NCBI GenBank assembly: GCA_963575645.1 | Contig: OY754467.1 | Span: 38,313,108-38,377,107 of the forward strand | DNA: 64,000 nucleotides | Source: Xanthostigma xanthostigma | Lineage: Eukaryota > Arthropoda > Insecta > Raphidioptera > Raphidiidae | Direction: 5' to 3' | Shown: piece by piece, positions 43,837 through 54,844 of the stretch | Position numbering within the stretch: the first letter of the stretch is position 1 | How the letters are laid out: the number at the start of each line of letters is the position of its first letter | The notes under the pieces: generated by a model | Told to the model about the DNA's origin: nothing | What the model saw: only the letters and a program-made list of their open reading frames with translations | Database searches by the model: none | Program-made: the position numbers and the translations under genes

Positions 43837-44373
43837 GGTAGTACGAGCATCAAGGCAACTTTAAATAAAAAGCTTGATTTTTTTTATATTTCGGTAGATG
43901 GATGATATGTTTTCATTGATTTCTCCCTAACTAGTCGGTGGAAATTAAAAAAAAATATATTTAAATTAAAGTTAAAACCTTAATAAATTATTGAAAACAA
44001 AAAAAAACGTTGTGCCCGACTAATTAAAAAGATATTTAAACTTTTTAATTAAATATCTTTTTAATTAGTCGAGTACAACGGGTTTATTTTGTTTTCAATA
44101 ATTTATTAAGGTTTTAACTTTAATTTAAATAGTTTTTTTTTTTTAATTTCCACCGACTATTTTTGGAGAAATCAATGAAAACATATGATCCATCTACCGT
44201 TTTACCATAAAGCTAATGTTAAATATGCCTACTTTTGAAGTCATTTATTTATTTAAATAATCGGGCAACCCCCCCTAAAATTTTCAGAATTGGTTAAGAC
44301 TTAAGACTTAGCCCAACTTCATATAAAAATAATCAAGCATTTTATTTAAAATTGCCTTGGTGCTCGTACTACC
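43837..44373. mobile_element. TTAA-target foldback (GGTAGTACGAGC ends)
   Basis: TTAA lies directly outside both ends (43833-43836 and 44374-44377). The ends GGTAGTACGAGCATCAAGGC and GCCTTGGTGCTCGTACTACC pair with one mismatch, and pairing continues into a central palindrome around AATTAAAAAGATATTTAA. An extra unpaired segment lies at about 44215-44320. No coding capacity. TA with longer ends is the alternative reading of the target. Confidence 0.85.
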
Positions 44374-44377
44374 TTAA

Positions 44378-44852
44378 CAAAATTTAAAAACTTTGATTTT
44401 TGACAGTGAAAAAAGTTTACAGCTGAAAACGATACTTAAACTTTTAATCAATTTTGGTGTAGTGTTGAATTGAATCAATAGTATCAGAAGTTGTGTTTTC
44501 GAATCTTATCATGATTATACTCTTATGCTTATGTCAAGCTCCCGGGCTTTCTTTCACTAATTATAAGTTGACAAATTATTCAAAAGGTATATTTTCTTTA
44601 AAGGTATGTTATGATTAATAATAACAAAATAATAATTAATAAAATCTAAATCAAATGTATGTTGCCCTTAAATGTCAGAAAAAAGTTTTTGTTTGAGTAT
44701 TTTTTTAATAGTTAACTAACCATAACACTGCCATTATTTGTTAAATCATCTCAAACCATAATTTTCTTTTTGTTAATAATCATTTTTGAAAAATTGTTTA
44801 TAACTTGTGTAATTTTTTAAATGTGTCCGTTTTAATAAAAAGTATATAGATG
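44378..44852. other. Unassigned AT-rich spacer between two TTAA elements
   Basis: No feature recognised. Confidence 0.3.
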
Positions 44853-44856
44853 TTAA

Positions 44857-45312
44857 GATAGTTCACTCGCGAAACGTCTTTTCTCAGATATTTAATAAAA
44901 TTGAAGTATAAGGCTAGTAAAAGTATTTTATGTTTAATTTAAGAAAAATTCGATTTTTTTCACCGTCAGTAAAACAAGATGTTAACAATCAAAATGTGCC
45001 TAATTAACATGCTGGAGGTATACCACGTATAAAGAAAACAAATAAATTCCAGAATATCTCGAAAACGGTTCTTAGTATATTTCTTAAAAAGTAACGCATT
45101 GTAAATTCAAAAATTATATTTTTTTTGAAAAAAATTCTGAATTTTTTTACCGATTTGTTAATATTTTTATTTAACTGCAATTGCAAAATCTGTATATCAA
45201 AGTTTAGATGGGCTGGGTACAGTCTCTTACAAAAATGCACGGCGAATCTTGAACTGTTGGTATTTATGATTACGCTATACTTTTTGTCTACGCCTGTTGC
45301 GAGTGAACTACC
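44857..45312. mobile_element. TTAA-target miniature element (GRTAGTTCACTCGC ends)
   Basis: TTAA flanks at 44853-44856 and 45313-45316. The left end GATAGTTCACTCGC pairs with GCGAGTGAACTACC except at one base. Less of the interior pairs than in the neighbouring foldback. The ends resemble those at 29.26 kb (GGGGGTACTCGC) and 43.84 kb, suggesting one transposase group. Confidence 0.85.
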
Positions 45313-45316
45313 TTAA

Positions 45317-46384
45317 ATCTTGAGGGTGAACCGTTGGTTCAATTAAAAATAGATAGGTTGTAGATTATAGACGCGCAGCATCTGAGGTCAATGGCCTCCG
45401 GGTTCAAATAGAGTTATTAAATTACGTAATTATTTTGAAATTATTTAACAACACATGAACATAATATTTATATCTGGTCATATAAATAATTCTCTTCTAA
45501 TTAAGATAGATCTTAATTAGGGCAAATATTTTGAAAAAAATTGAGTTTTGTCAGTCTAAGATATAGAAAAATTATAATAATATATTTACGACACTTTTTC
45601 AAACAGACAAATACTCCAGACTCTAGAAGAACAAAAAACTTAAAATCCAAATTTTAATATCTCAGTTTTTTGAGAAATCGAATACAAACGTTTTTCTAGT
45701 TTTGAATTCAATGCCTAATTTCAACGCAATTTTACGAAACGGTTATTTTTCTACCAAAAAATTCACTAATTTAGGAATTAGGATCCCTCCACCGCTTAGT
45801 TCTCACATAATAATTAAAAATTGGTTGTCATCCGTCGCAATAAAATTTTGTTTAACTGTTCTGAAGGTAAATATTGACTGTTTTTATTAAATTATAATAT
45901 AATAATCTCTATTAACGGCGAAAGTGTTTACGACTGGGTAAAAAAGTGAAAATTTAATATCGGGAAAACAACCAAAAGGTTATATTTAATTAATTATTTA
46001 TTTCAGAAATTATAGGGATCTTTTTCCTAAATTTTAGGCCTCAAGTTACAATATTAATAAGGCTATATTTTTCAAATAGCTAATTTAAAACATGTTCCAC
46101 ACTGTTTTTATTTTCCCAATATTAACTGTTCAGTAATTTATCTATATATGAAAAAATATTTTTTTTTGTTTATATTTATTCGACGTATTGACGATCTAAG
46201 AGTAACCGTTCAAATATTCGCTAGCGTCGCAAACCTGGGAAGGCACAGTCAGCAATGCGATTATGAGTGTTTTGTAATATCAACCAATACAATTTTGAGT
46301 GCGCGATATCAAAATCTTGCCATGGGTGCCGATGAATCCAGTTATAGCACTGGAATAGATACATAATCTACTAGTCTTTGAGCT
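45317..46384. other. Unassigned AT-rich sequence
   Basis: No gene or repeat recognised. Confidence 0.35.
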
Positions 46385-46386
46385 TA

Positions 46387-47153
46387 AAGGACCCCGTACA
46401 AACCTTATGGAATTTGGTTCTCGGTTAAATTGATCGAAAATGGTTTTATTTTATAGTTTAAATGTCACTAAGAAAAAGTTTCCAAGCGCGCATAAGCTAA
46501 TAACCAATAGATTTTTAGCTACAGATATGTTTAGCGAGATTTTAAATATAGGGATATTCATTGAATTCACAAACATGTTCCATGTCTAACTTTTGTGCTT
46601 TTTTTAGAAATAGAAAAATAGTTGAAAACTAGGTAATGTTGGGAGGTGTTACCCTGTATAAAATAATAATGTCATATTCGGATTCAGCGCACTCGAAAAA
46701 ATATTTTTAGAGCTTAAGATTTTTTAAGATTGTGAATAGTCTAAAAACCAATAGATTTTTAGCTACAGATATGTTTATCGAGATTTTAGATATCGGGATA
46801 TCTATTGAATTCACAATCTTAAAAAATCCTAAGCTCTAGAAATATGTTTTCGAGTGAGCTGAATCCGAATATGACATTATTATTTTATACAGGGTAACAC
46901 ATTCCAACATTACCTAGTTTTAACTATTTTTCTATTTCTAAAAAAATGCACAAAAGTTGGACATGGAACATGTTTGTGAATTCAATGGATATCCCTATAT
47001 CTAAAATCTCGCTAAACATATCTGTAGCTAAAAATCTATTGGTCTATGTGTCCATTGACACTTTTTCTTAGTGACCTTTAAACTATAAAATAAAACCATT
47101 TTCGATCAATTTAACCGAGAATCAAATCCCATAAGGCTTGTGCGGGATTCCTT
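46387..47153. mobile_element. Foldback family H, copy 1
   Basis: The ends AAGGACCCCGTACAAACC and GGCTTGTGCGGGATTCCTT are imperfect complements. The arms pair over more than 300 bp and include GATCGAAAATGGTTTTATTT and the unit CTAAAAACCAATAGATTTTTAGC, which occurs several times. A second copy is at 58.07 kb. TA precedes the left end; the right duplication is lost. Confidence 0.8.
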
Positions 47154-47597
47154 GGGCGTATCTCGAACATAATTTTTCCACTTTGTCCTCACATTTCCAT
47201 TTTCTCGCGCAACAATCGATTTTTCCTGTACTTACCAGATCTAATTGCTAATGAAATATCCTAGTATATGTGGTTCATTTTTATGTTGGACTGCAAAGCA
47301 AATCCATAAATAATTGACCCAAGTTACAAAATAAGATTGTACGATGTAGTATTTTAGCATAAACCTACCAATTTATTTCTATACGTAGGAATAATATTTT
47401 TATGAACTGTACATAATATTATATGTAAAATGCAAAGATAATGGTATTTTATCTAGCCAGTTACGCTTCATAAAGTAGAACACCTACCCAAATGTCATTG
47501 CTTTAGAAAAAAACACACTTTGGAATTTATATAGAAAAACCGCAGAGGCAAGATTTAAATAAACGCATTGCATGGGCTCGATTCCTTACTACAATGT
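47154..47597. other. Unassigned sequence
   Basis: No feature recognised. Confidence 0.3.
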
Positions 47598-47613
47598 GTA
47601 CAAATTGAAAGAT

Positions 47614-48010
47614 AATAATAATAATAATGCGTTTAACGTCCTTTTTTTGACTTTATGTCATAACAGACGCCATCTATCAAACTTCCCGTTATTTCCTAAA
47701 TTTTTAAATTTCCACTTAATTAATAGCAATGGGCGAATGAAGGAATATTAGGCCATTAGGATAAGAAAGACAAATTTTGAGCATAGTAGTTCGACAGGTA
47801 ATCGGTTTGGCCTTGAATAAAGAACCATCTCGATATTTATATCTGGAATTATTGAGGAAAACCATGGATAACCTCAACCGGTACAGTAATTACCGCTTCT
47901 CGGCGAGAGGCAGCAGGAAAAAATCCCGTCCACGTGTGCCTCCGCCGGATTCGAACCCGGCACCTCCCGAATTCGAGTCTAGTGCTCTCACTACTACGCT
48001 ACCCCACTTG
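47614..48010 (-). mobile_element. tRNA-derived SINE, copy 5, full length with 16 bp duplication
   Basis: On the minus strand it starts CCAAGTGGGGTAGCGTAGTA, with A box GTAGTAGTGAGAGCACT and B box GGGTTCGAATCC. The body follows, then the (ATT)n tail. The exact flanking repeat GTACAAATTGAAAGAT lies at 47598-47613 and 48011-48026. This copy best defines both ends of the family. Confidence 0.95.
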
Positions 48011-48186
48011 GTACAAATTGAAAGATGTCACTTGGATTTGATAAAAGTTTTCGTTCTCCTAATGCGAAACTCCCATAAATGACTTAAATTAATAACATTC
48101 CCCACTTGTGGAGTGTTGAAATAGTAAAATTGAAAAAAATATATAAATAAATATTCATGGAATATGGAATAATTGCAAAAAAAAAA

Positions 48187-48262
48187 TGTAAGCACCGACC
48201 GACGGGTTCGAACCAACAACCTCTTGCGTACGAGGTAGCCGTTTTACCTCGCAGCCATCTCA
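48187..48262 (-). tRNA. tRNA-like sequence or pseudogene
   Basis: On the minus strand, GAGATGGCTGCGAGG (A-box-like), a possible anticodon arm ACCTC...GAGGT and GGTTCGAACCC (B box) are followed within 15 bases by a long T-run, as for a Pol III terminator. The anticodon loop would have 8 bases, so a functional tRNA is doubtful. Confidence 0.5.
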
Positions 48263-48574
48263 GCTTGTTGCTATACAGCCGGTACACTGCAACACTTTCA
48301 ATCTCATGAATCGATTTTATTCTACCTTGCCAGAAGAAGTTTTATTTCAAAAATTCTGGTCGTTCGAGAATAATTTTTCGGAATTATTTCCGGCGTACTT
48401 GATTTTGATTTTCGTTTCGAACGCCACAAAGTTTGTTACCAAGCATCACAAGTAGAGACAATGTCTGGTATTTATTACTGCACCCGATGTTATAACATGC
48501 AATAGTGATAGCACTACAAGTACAGCACCTAAACAGGTAGATAGAGAGCTTACAAAAGGACATTCAAACCAACA

Positions 48575-48767
48575 TTTATTAAAGGCTTTGCTAGGGAAAC
48601 CCCGTCTTCACCGAAGCTTTCACGGGTAGAAAGCGCGCTGCGTTTTAAGTTTGGGTATCCATTCATTGCAGATGGGATTCTATCAAAATCAGTTCAGTCG
48701 TTTTCGAGTGGCGTCAGTATACCCAACGTGACAGACGCCGAAAAGTTCGTAAGAAGTAGTAAATTGT
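48575..48767. repeat. Retroelement-like 3' phrase fragment
   Basis: GCTAGGGAAACCCCGTCTTC...TATCAAAATCAGTTCAGTCG...TTTCGAGTGGCGTCAG follows the layout 'CTAGC...CGCGG...ATCAAAATCGGTTCAGTAGTTT' seen in a very common insect repeat. The assignment is loose. Confidence 0.35.
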
Positions 48768-49072
48768 ATATCAATCGTGTCCGACTGTAACTAGTGCAAC
48801 CGAAACCGAATTTCAGTTTCTTTGTGTTCATAGAAGCAATTTTGGATAAGCTAATTAAATAGTTCAGTTGCTCTAAAAGAAACTAAGTACGACAGTTAGG
48901 ACGGACGCGAGGGGAAGCCGACAGTGACCCTATCACTCTCCGCCGAACGCCGCACGGAAGCTCACGAAGCTAGTTTCGGTTTCGGCCCTAGTATCGACAG
49001 ATTTTCTGCCGATACCGACACTAAACCGAAACTTTAATTTAACGCCGAAACCAAAGGTTCAGTCAAACACTA
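48768..49072. mobile_element. hAT-like element, TAGTGTCCGAC family, decayed
   Basis: Left GTGTCCGACTG and right CAGTCAAACACTA are diverged complements, with CCGAAACCGAA/TTTCGGTTTCGGC subterminal blocks as at 14.9 and 42.3 kb. No clear 8 bp duplication. Confidence 0.55.
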
Positions 49073-49400
49073 TAATATATTGTAAGCACTTAGTAAGTTC
49101 TTACTTTAAAAAAATAAAACGCTTTAGTTGAATTATAAACAATTCGTAAACTGATGTTTTATCTAGAGAGGTAATCAATCAATTGAATTTTTTCCAATTT
49201 ATAACAAGATTCATTTTTCCAGCGTAGCTATAAGGAAAACTAATTTTGACAATATTACAAAAGAGAGAGAGAGTAATTGTAACAATACTTGCTACATTAT
49301 CTATTATCGTAATTACTTGTATAACAAATGAGTGGCGACATTATGTTAAAATGTACAAAAACGAAATTGCGAACAGATATCCTGTTATTACTTTACAATG
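49073..49400. other. Unassigned sequence
   Basis: Nothing recognised apart from a short GA repeat near 49263. Confidence 0.3.
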
Positions 49401-49551
49401 AACTAGCCTTTACCCACGGTTTCGCCTGCGTTGATGTCGATCTCTTGGCTATTGCTCAACAAGATGGTTAAACAGTGTACATAATTCCTGTGTGAACAAT
49501 AAACATTATGGTGGAAGCTCAAATAAAATCGGTTCACTAGTTTTTGAGTTA
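49401..49551 (+). repeat. Retroelement-like 3' phrase fragment, target of a SINE
   Basis: ACTAGCCTTTACCCACGGTT...AAATAAAATCGGTTCACTAG...TTTTTGAGTTA has the same layout as the 48.6 kb fragment. The SINE copy 6 target site lies at its right end. Confidence 0.4.
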
Positions 49552-50070
49552 CCCGAGTGGTGTAGCGTAGTAGTGAGAGCACTATAGATTCGCATTCGGG
49601 AGGTGCCGGGCTCGAATCCAGGCGGGAGCAGATGTGGCTGGAACTTTTTCTTGCTGCCTCTCGCCGAGAAACGGTAATTCCTGTACTGGCCATCTTGTTG
49701 ATGTTTTCCATGGTTTCCCTCAATAATTCCAGATAAATATCGAGATGGTTCCTTATTCAAGGCCATGGCCGATTACCTGTACCGGCCATCTTCTTGAGGT
49801 TTTCTATGGTTTCCCTCAATAATTCCAGATAAATATCGAGATGGTTCCTTATTCAAAGCCATAACCGATTAGCTGTCAAACTCCTGTGCTCAAAATTTGC
49901 CTACCTTATTCTAATGTCCTAAAATTCCTTAATTCGCCCATTGCTATTAAATTAATTAAGATGAAGTCTAAAAATGTAGAAAATAACGGGAAGTATGGCA
50001 AATAGAAAATAGTAATGGTGCGAATGGCGTCTGTTATGACATAAAGTCTTGTTAAACGCATTATTATTAT
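49552..50070 (+). mobile_element. tRNA-derived SINE, copy 6, with internal duplication
   Basis: Full head (CCCGAGTGGTGTAGCGTAGT, B box GGGCTCGAATCC), body and (ATT)n tail. TAGTTTTTGAGTTA flanks it at 49538-49551 and 50071-50084 (14 bp). A segment of about 98 bp (CTGTACCGGCCATCTTSTTG to GCCGATTAC) is duplicated in tandem at about 49681-49778 and 49779-49876, making this copy about 100 bp longer than the others. Confidence 0.93.
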
Positions 50071-50084
50071 TAGTTTTTGAGTTA

Positions 50085-51002
50085 ATCCGAAACAAACGAA
50101 ACGGCAGACAAGGGGAAAGTATAACTTAAGCTGTTTAGCCTTTTGGCTACAGAGACATGTATACTGCATATTATGATGATATCTTTGTCCTTTTGATTTG
50201 CAAAACATGCAAAGCGATTTTCCTGTTTATTAGCCGATCAAACCATGTTACGCGTGTAACACAGTGTCATTAGCGACCGTTATGGACATTTGCCGTGAGC
50301 TCGTTATTGCTCCACGGTTCACCGTATCGAAGCTCCATATAGCTTTATTATCTCAAAGCTTGAAATTATCGCCAATTGAAACGCATCTACCGAGCGTACG
50401 CCAAAAGAAATACCAAACAGTGCAAAAGCGATTGAAATTAATGTTGGTGGTTACACTAGACAGAAACTGATACGGCTTTTTTTTATGGAACGCACATTTG
50501 CGGACAAAAAATCAGTGTAACACATGAAAAAAATGGAGAACATACTTTTTAGACCAAAAAATTGTTTCATTATGTTTATTCGTTCAAGTGACGATCTAGA
50601 TTTTAAAAGATAAATAGGGAAAACTCCAAATGAATTCGTTTCAGGAGGTTTTTCTTACTACAATTAGGTTAGGTCCTTTCTTTTTATAATCTTTTTAATA
50701 GTTCATATACATGAATTAAGCCGATATTATTTTTTTTCTGCTGAAAAGGCCAATTTGGCTGCACAAATAGGAGGTAATTATCGCGATAGCGAGGATTCAT
50801 TTGCTATCAGTTTTGTATTTAGATTTAGTAATATTTTCATAAAAGGTTTCTTTGAAGTGAGCTTTAGACTGACTGAAGGTTTAAAAAAATAAAATTTATT
50901 TACTATTGATTCAATTTTAAATTATTAACTAACGTTTGCAGAAACTGCTGGGCCGCAGAAAGGATTGTCAAAAAATTTGATTTGACAATGACCTTAAATT
51001 AT
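50085..51002. other. Unassigned sequence
   Basis: No gene or element recognised. Confidence 0.35.
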
Positions 51003-51125
51003 AATCATATAATAAATAAATTTATCGACCAATTTTTCAGACAAATATATTAGCAAAAAATATATAAATTCAATACATTAACGTTTCGGTCCGGATATGG
51101 AGTTTCACCAGAACTGATCTAAAAA
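51003..51125 (-). mobile_element. Penelope-like fragment with altered hammerhead-like core
   Basis: On the minus strand: CTGGTGA-stem-GAAACGTTAATGTATTG, then a part ending GTCTGAAAAATTGGTCGATA, as in the 26.6 kb palindrome. The core has G where CUGANGA needs A, so any ribozyme here is probably inactive. It abuts family X copy 3. Confidence 0.55.
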
Positions 51126-51130
51126 ATAGT

Positions 51131-51327
51131 AAAAAAAATTGGTTGTCTGCAAAGTCGATTTACGGACGATAGTTTTACGTGATAACGTATTCCGCTCGAA
51201 GGTCAGGCGGAACGTGACATATTTCGGAACGTGACACATTTCGGAACGTGACACATTTCGGAACGTTACACTTTTTCGTGCATGCAGCCGGTGTTTCATC
51301 AATTTATAAGACGTTACACGTCAAAAA
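51131..51327 (-). repeat. Unclassified repeat family X, copy 3, short form
   Basis: On the minus strand it starts TTTGACGTGTAACGTC and ends TTTACGGACGAT...GCAGACAACCAA. The interior is reduced to about 200 bp. It contains tandem units GGAACGTGACACATTTC where the other copies have GTAACGTTC units. Confidence 0.65.
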
Positions 51328-51415
51328 AAATAATAATCAACAAACAATTTTTAATAAGTAGTCATGGCATTGAGAGAATTTTATATGATTTTATATGTAA
51401 CATTTCCGAAATAGC

Positions 51416-52417
51416 GCAGGGCATAGTGGCGCATTCGTTTGCAAAATTCGTTTGGTTCGTAAATTTTTTTTTTAAATGTCCAGGAGGCTCTCCTGATTAT
51501 AACAGTGTAACATGACACTCAATATCTGTTGCCGTTATTGTTTAAACAACGAAAAATTGAAAATATTGCAAAATAATTTTTTTTGCAATAAATAATTTTT
51601 TTATATATTTTTCAGACTATTTTGAATCGAAAAAGTCCTTACACTCATTATCGTATCTTCAACCGGTGAATTTTTATGAATTTTTAAAAATTAAAAATCG
51701 TTGTAAATCGTGATTTTCTTGAATTAAATAGTACACCTGAAAAAAAAATACCGTGATTTCTATTTTTTTATTAAATATTTAAACTTTAATAAAAAAAATG
51801 GCATAATCAGATTTCAAATATTTTATTAATTATTATGTTTATTATTCATAATAACAATATGCAATAATTTGTCGAAGCGTACCATCTGCCTCTCTCTTAC
51901 TAATGTCATACATAGGACTGGGAGTGAGATGACAATACTACTATCCTTAAAGTGCATGCGCGTAAAGAGCATATTGTTATTATGAATAATAAACATAATA
52001 ATTAATAAAATATTTGAAATCTGATTACGCCATTTTTTTTATTAAAGTTTAAATATTTAATAAAAAAATAGAAATCACGGTATTTTTTTTTTCAGGTGTA
52101 CTATTTAATTCAAGAAAATCACGATTTACAACGATTTTTAATTTTTCAAAATTCATAAAAATTCACCGGTTGAAGATACGATAATGAGTGTAAGGACTTT
52201 TTCGATTCAAAATAGTCTGAAAAATATATAAAAAAATTATTTATTGCAAAAAAAATTATTTTGCAATATTTTCAATTTTTCGTTGTTTAAACAATAACGG
52301 CAACAGATATTGAGTGTCATGTTACACTGTTATAATCAGGAGAGCCTCCTGGACATTTAAAAAAAAAATTTTACGAACCAAACGAATTTTGCAAACGAAT
52401 GCGCCACTATGCCCTGC
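51416..52417. mobile_element. 1 kb foldback with about 450 bp arms
   Basis: The ends GCAGGGCATAGTGGCGCATT and its exact complement start two arms that match almost perfectly over about 450 bp, including CCAGGAGGCTCTCCTGATTA and CACCTGAAAAAAAAAT blocks. The spacer, about 51875-51965, contains GCATGCGC. No target duplication was identified. Near-identity of the arms implies youth or gene conversion. Confidence 0.9.
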
Positions 52418-52436
52418 ACTAAAATAGGTATTTCTT

Positions 52437-52553
52437 TTAAAGAAATTTGTTTCATTATCTAAAATTTTTATATTATCCCCATTAATTCGAACACGACCAC
52501 AAAATTAATTGGGATAATATAAAAATTTTAGATAGATAATGAAACAAATTTCA
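52437..52553. repeat. Foldback with about 45 bp arms
   Basis: GAAATTTGTTTCATTATCTA...TATATTATCCC and its complement are separated by about 20 bases (52441-52483 and 52504-52552). One arm has a 4-base extra GATA. Confidence 0.75.
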
Positions 52554-53177
52554 CTCACACAAAAAGAAACGATTGTCCAACACAGAAAAAGGTCCCTTTT
52601 CAAGCTAAATTTTGATCAAAATATGTGGAAAAATGTTGTTTCAAAGTAGAGGAAACGATGCTAAACACTTGAGTTTAAGAAAAATATCCTTTCAATCAAT
52701 TGATAATTTTCGAGAAGGATCGATTTAAAACTCTACTATGCTTTTCATATGGAAAAATAGGTATGTATGTTCACAATCTTTCTGCAACCCAACATGAAAG
52801 ACTTGAAAAATATATTACAAGTATAAGACGCATTTTATCCAATTGTGCAAAACATTCTGTACGTATCGATAAAGAGGATTGGTTCTGTTTCAATCTACCC
52901 AATACCGATGTCAGTTTTATCCTAATGTGATCTGCAAGTGTTTGCAAACAACAGAAGGTCGTACCTGTTTTATTTTCTGTTAAAATGCGGTCAAACGTAA
53001 GAAACTGTAAACAAATATTGCATCATTATATTACAAGACAACTGCGTAGTATTGGTATTTTAAATATTCCCCAAAGCAGTAAAATACATGCAAGAATTAC
53101 TTCCACCTGTTTTTTATTTCCGATCTCTACGGACGGATGGAAGTATTGAATTCAGTTAAAAACATTTTTTTTCGGGA
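52554..53177. other. Unassigned sequence
   Basis: A plus-strand open frame of about 75 codons (52700-52930) has no ATG at its start and no recognisable domain. Confidence 0.3.
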
Positions 53178-53180
53178 TAA

Positions 53181-53730
53181 GACCCGATTCACACTATAGT
53201 GCCGGTCACGGTTCGCTCTCGGTCCAGTCTCGGTTCGGTAAACGATTCCTAAACAAGAAACAATGAGCGTATTTATACTATCAGCACCGCTCAAGTTCGG
53301 ATCCAATCACGCTCCGGCACCGATCCGTTTAGAAGAATATTTTGCTGAAGCGTGATCAGACTTGTCCTGACTTGTATTCATAGTATGAATGGGTTTTTGT
53401 TTCAAATGACGATACAGGGTGCAGTATTCGCCTTCCGTTTTCCTCGCTAATAAGCTTGGATGCGCACCCACATTCTTCTCTTTGTTGTCTTGTGTTTCAC
53501 TCTTTCCTTATTTGCCGCATCTTCATCAAGAAGAATAGCTATAACAGCTAATTCTTCAATTGAAAAATCGAACGACATTGTCAGACAACTAGAAAAATTG
53601 TACTTATGAAATAAAGTAACATGTATTGCAAAGGAAATACATTAGACTTCTTGCAAATCGAGATTGAACCGTGATCCAACCCAGATGATAGTGTGGATAA
53701 AGTTACCGACACTATAGTGTGAATCGAGCC
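53181..53730 (-). mobile_element. PIF/Harbinger miniature element (TAA target)
   Basis: The ends GACCCGATTCACACTATAGT and ACTATAGTGTGAATCGAGCC are near-perfect complements, each flanked by TAA (53178-53180, 53731-53733), the 3 bp TWA target of PIF/Harbinger. Subterminal CGGTTCG-type repeats follow. Inside is a short ATG frame that resembles the start of the superfamily's nuclease. Confidence 0.88.
53447..53578 (-). pseudogene. N-terminal fragment of a Harbinger transposase
   Basis: A 43-codon frame with an ATG start, MSFDFSIEELAVIAILLDED and onward, ends in a basic segment TTKRRMWVRI. An acidic start followed by '(K/R)RRxWV' is the usual N-terminus of HARBI1-like nucleases; the DDE domain is absent. 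Its place inside a TAA-flanked Harbinger element supports the call. Confidence 0.55.
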
Positions 53731-53733
53731 TAA

Positions 53734-54841
53734 TAGTAAACTTTCATTGTTTAGACTTTATCCTCTTCAGACCCAGACTAAACGAATAACATTTTACCTT
53801 TTTTTATAATTATTAGAGGGTCAAATTATCGAGGGTGTAGGTAAGGAGAACAATCTTAAATGAAAGATAAGTTGAAAAAGTGTCCATCAAAATGTACCTA
53901 CTAAATAACAGTTCAAAAATCGTCCGGAATGGCGCTAGCGCGGCATGCGGGTATAAAATGAATTTTGCAGTTGTTTACCCTCTATGGCAGTTATAAACGA
54001 ATTGAAATGCGCTGAGTTGAAAAATTTAGTATTTGTATCTCTGGTATTTGTAATGATTAGAGTTATAGCATTGCTGTGAGAATTTTTTAGTCATTTTATA
54101 GTTTTAACTCTTATAAAACATTTTAAAATACTACAACAATAATGGACAAAATTTGTTCTGTGAAAAGTTGCCCAAGTGGGCGTTAAATGAAAAATAATAC
54201 AATGTCTTTTTACAAAATATTTATTCAATCAACGCTTTTAAACTTATATAATAAAAATAAACTTAATAAATTAAAAAATTAACATTTTTTGTATAGGTAT
54301 GGTATATAAATTTACAGACACCAGCAAGATTAGAAAATTGGAAAATGTCTTTAGGCATACAATTGAAAGCAACCGATTATATTTGTCACTTTCATAAATC
54401 TATTTATTAAAAACAAATTGTATAACTTATCTGACATTTGTTCATATCGGTATAACCGTTTATTTATTACTAAATGCATAATAGCACGTTTAAAAATGAC
54501 ATTCAAATCAAAAATTAATTTGATATCATAATGTTTACTTTACTTTCGAAAAGTGCGCCATGTGAAAAGCGAAAATTCTTCTTTCTCCGTTTACTTTTCT
54601 ATCCTACTCTAATCATTTTTGCCCTTCATTCTATGCTCCATATGCTTGCTTTAAAATACCCTCCATACTTTAAGATTTACCCTTTTGCAACAGTGGCGGT
54701 GTCCTAATTTAGGGCTTTTTGACGGACCCTTTTTGTACGCAGAGATGGTTCTCCTTAAACCTCTACCCTCCATAGGTCAAATAAAACAGAGGCTGTAATC
54801 TGTCATCTATTGAACTTTTATGGTATTATAGGTCTTTGTCA
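53734..54841. other. Unassigned sequence
   Basis: No gene or element recognised. Confidence 0.35.
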
Positions 54842-54844
54842 TTA

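Noticed and set aside
45365-45415. B-box-like GGGTTCAAAT as a tRNA-related sequence
   Set aside because: No credible A box at the right distance and no T-run.
52700-52930. Plus-strand frame of 76 codons that looks protein-like
   Set aside because: No ATG start, no domain recognised and no supporting context.
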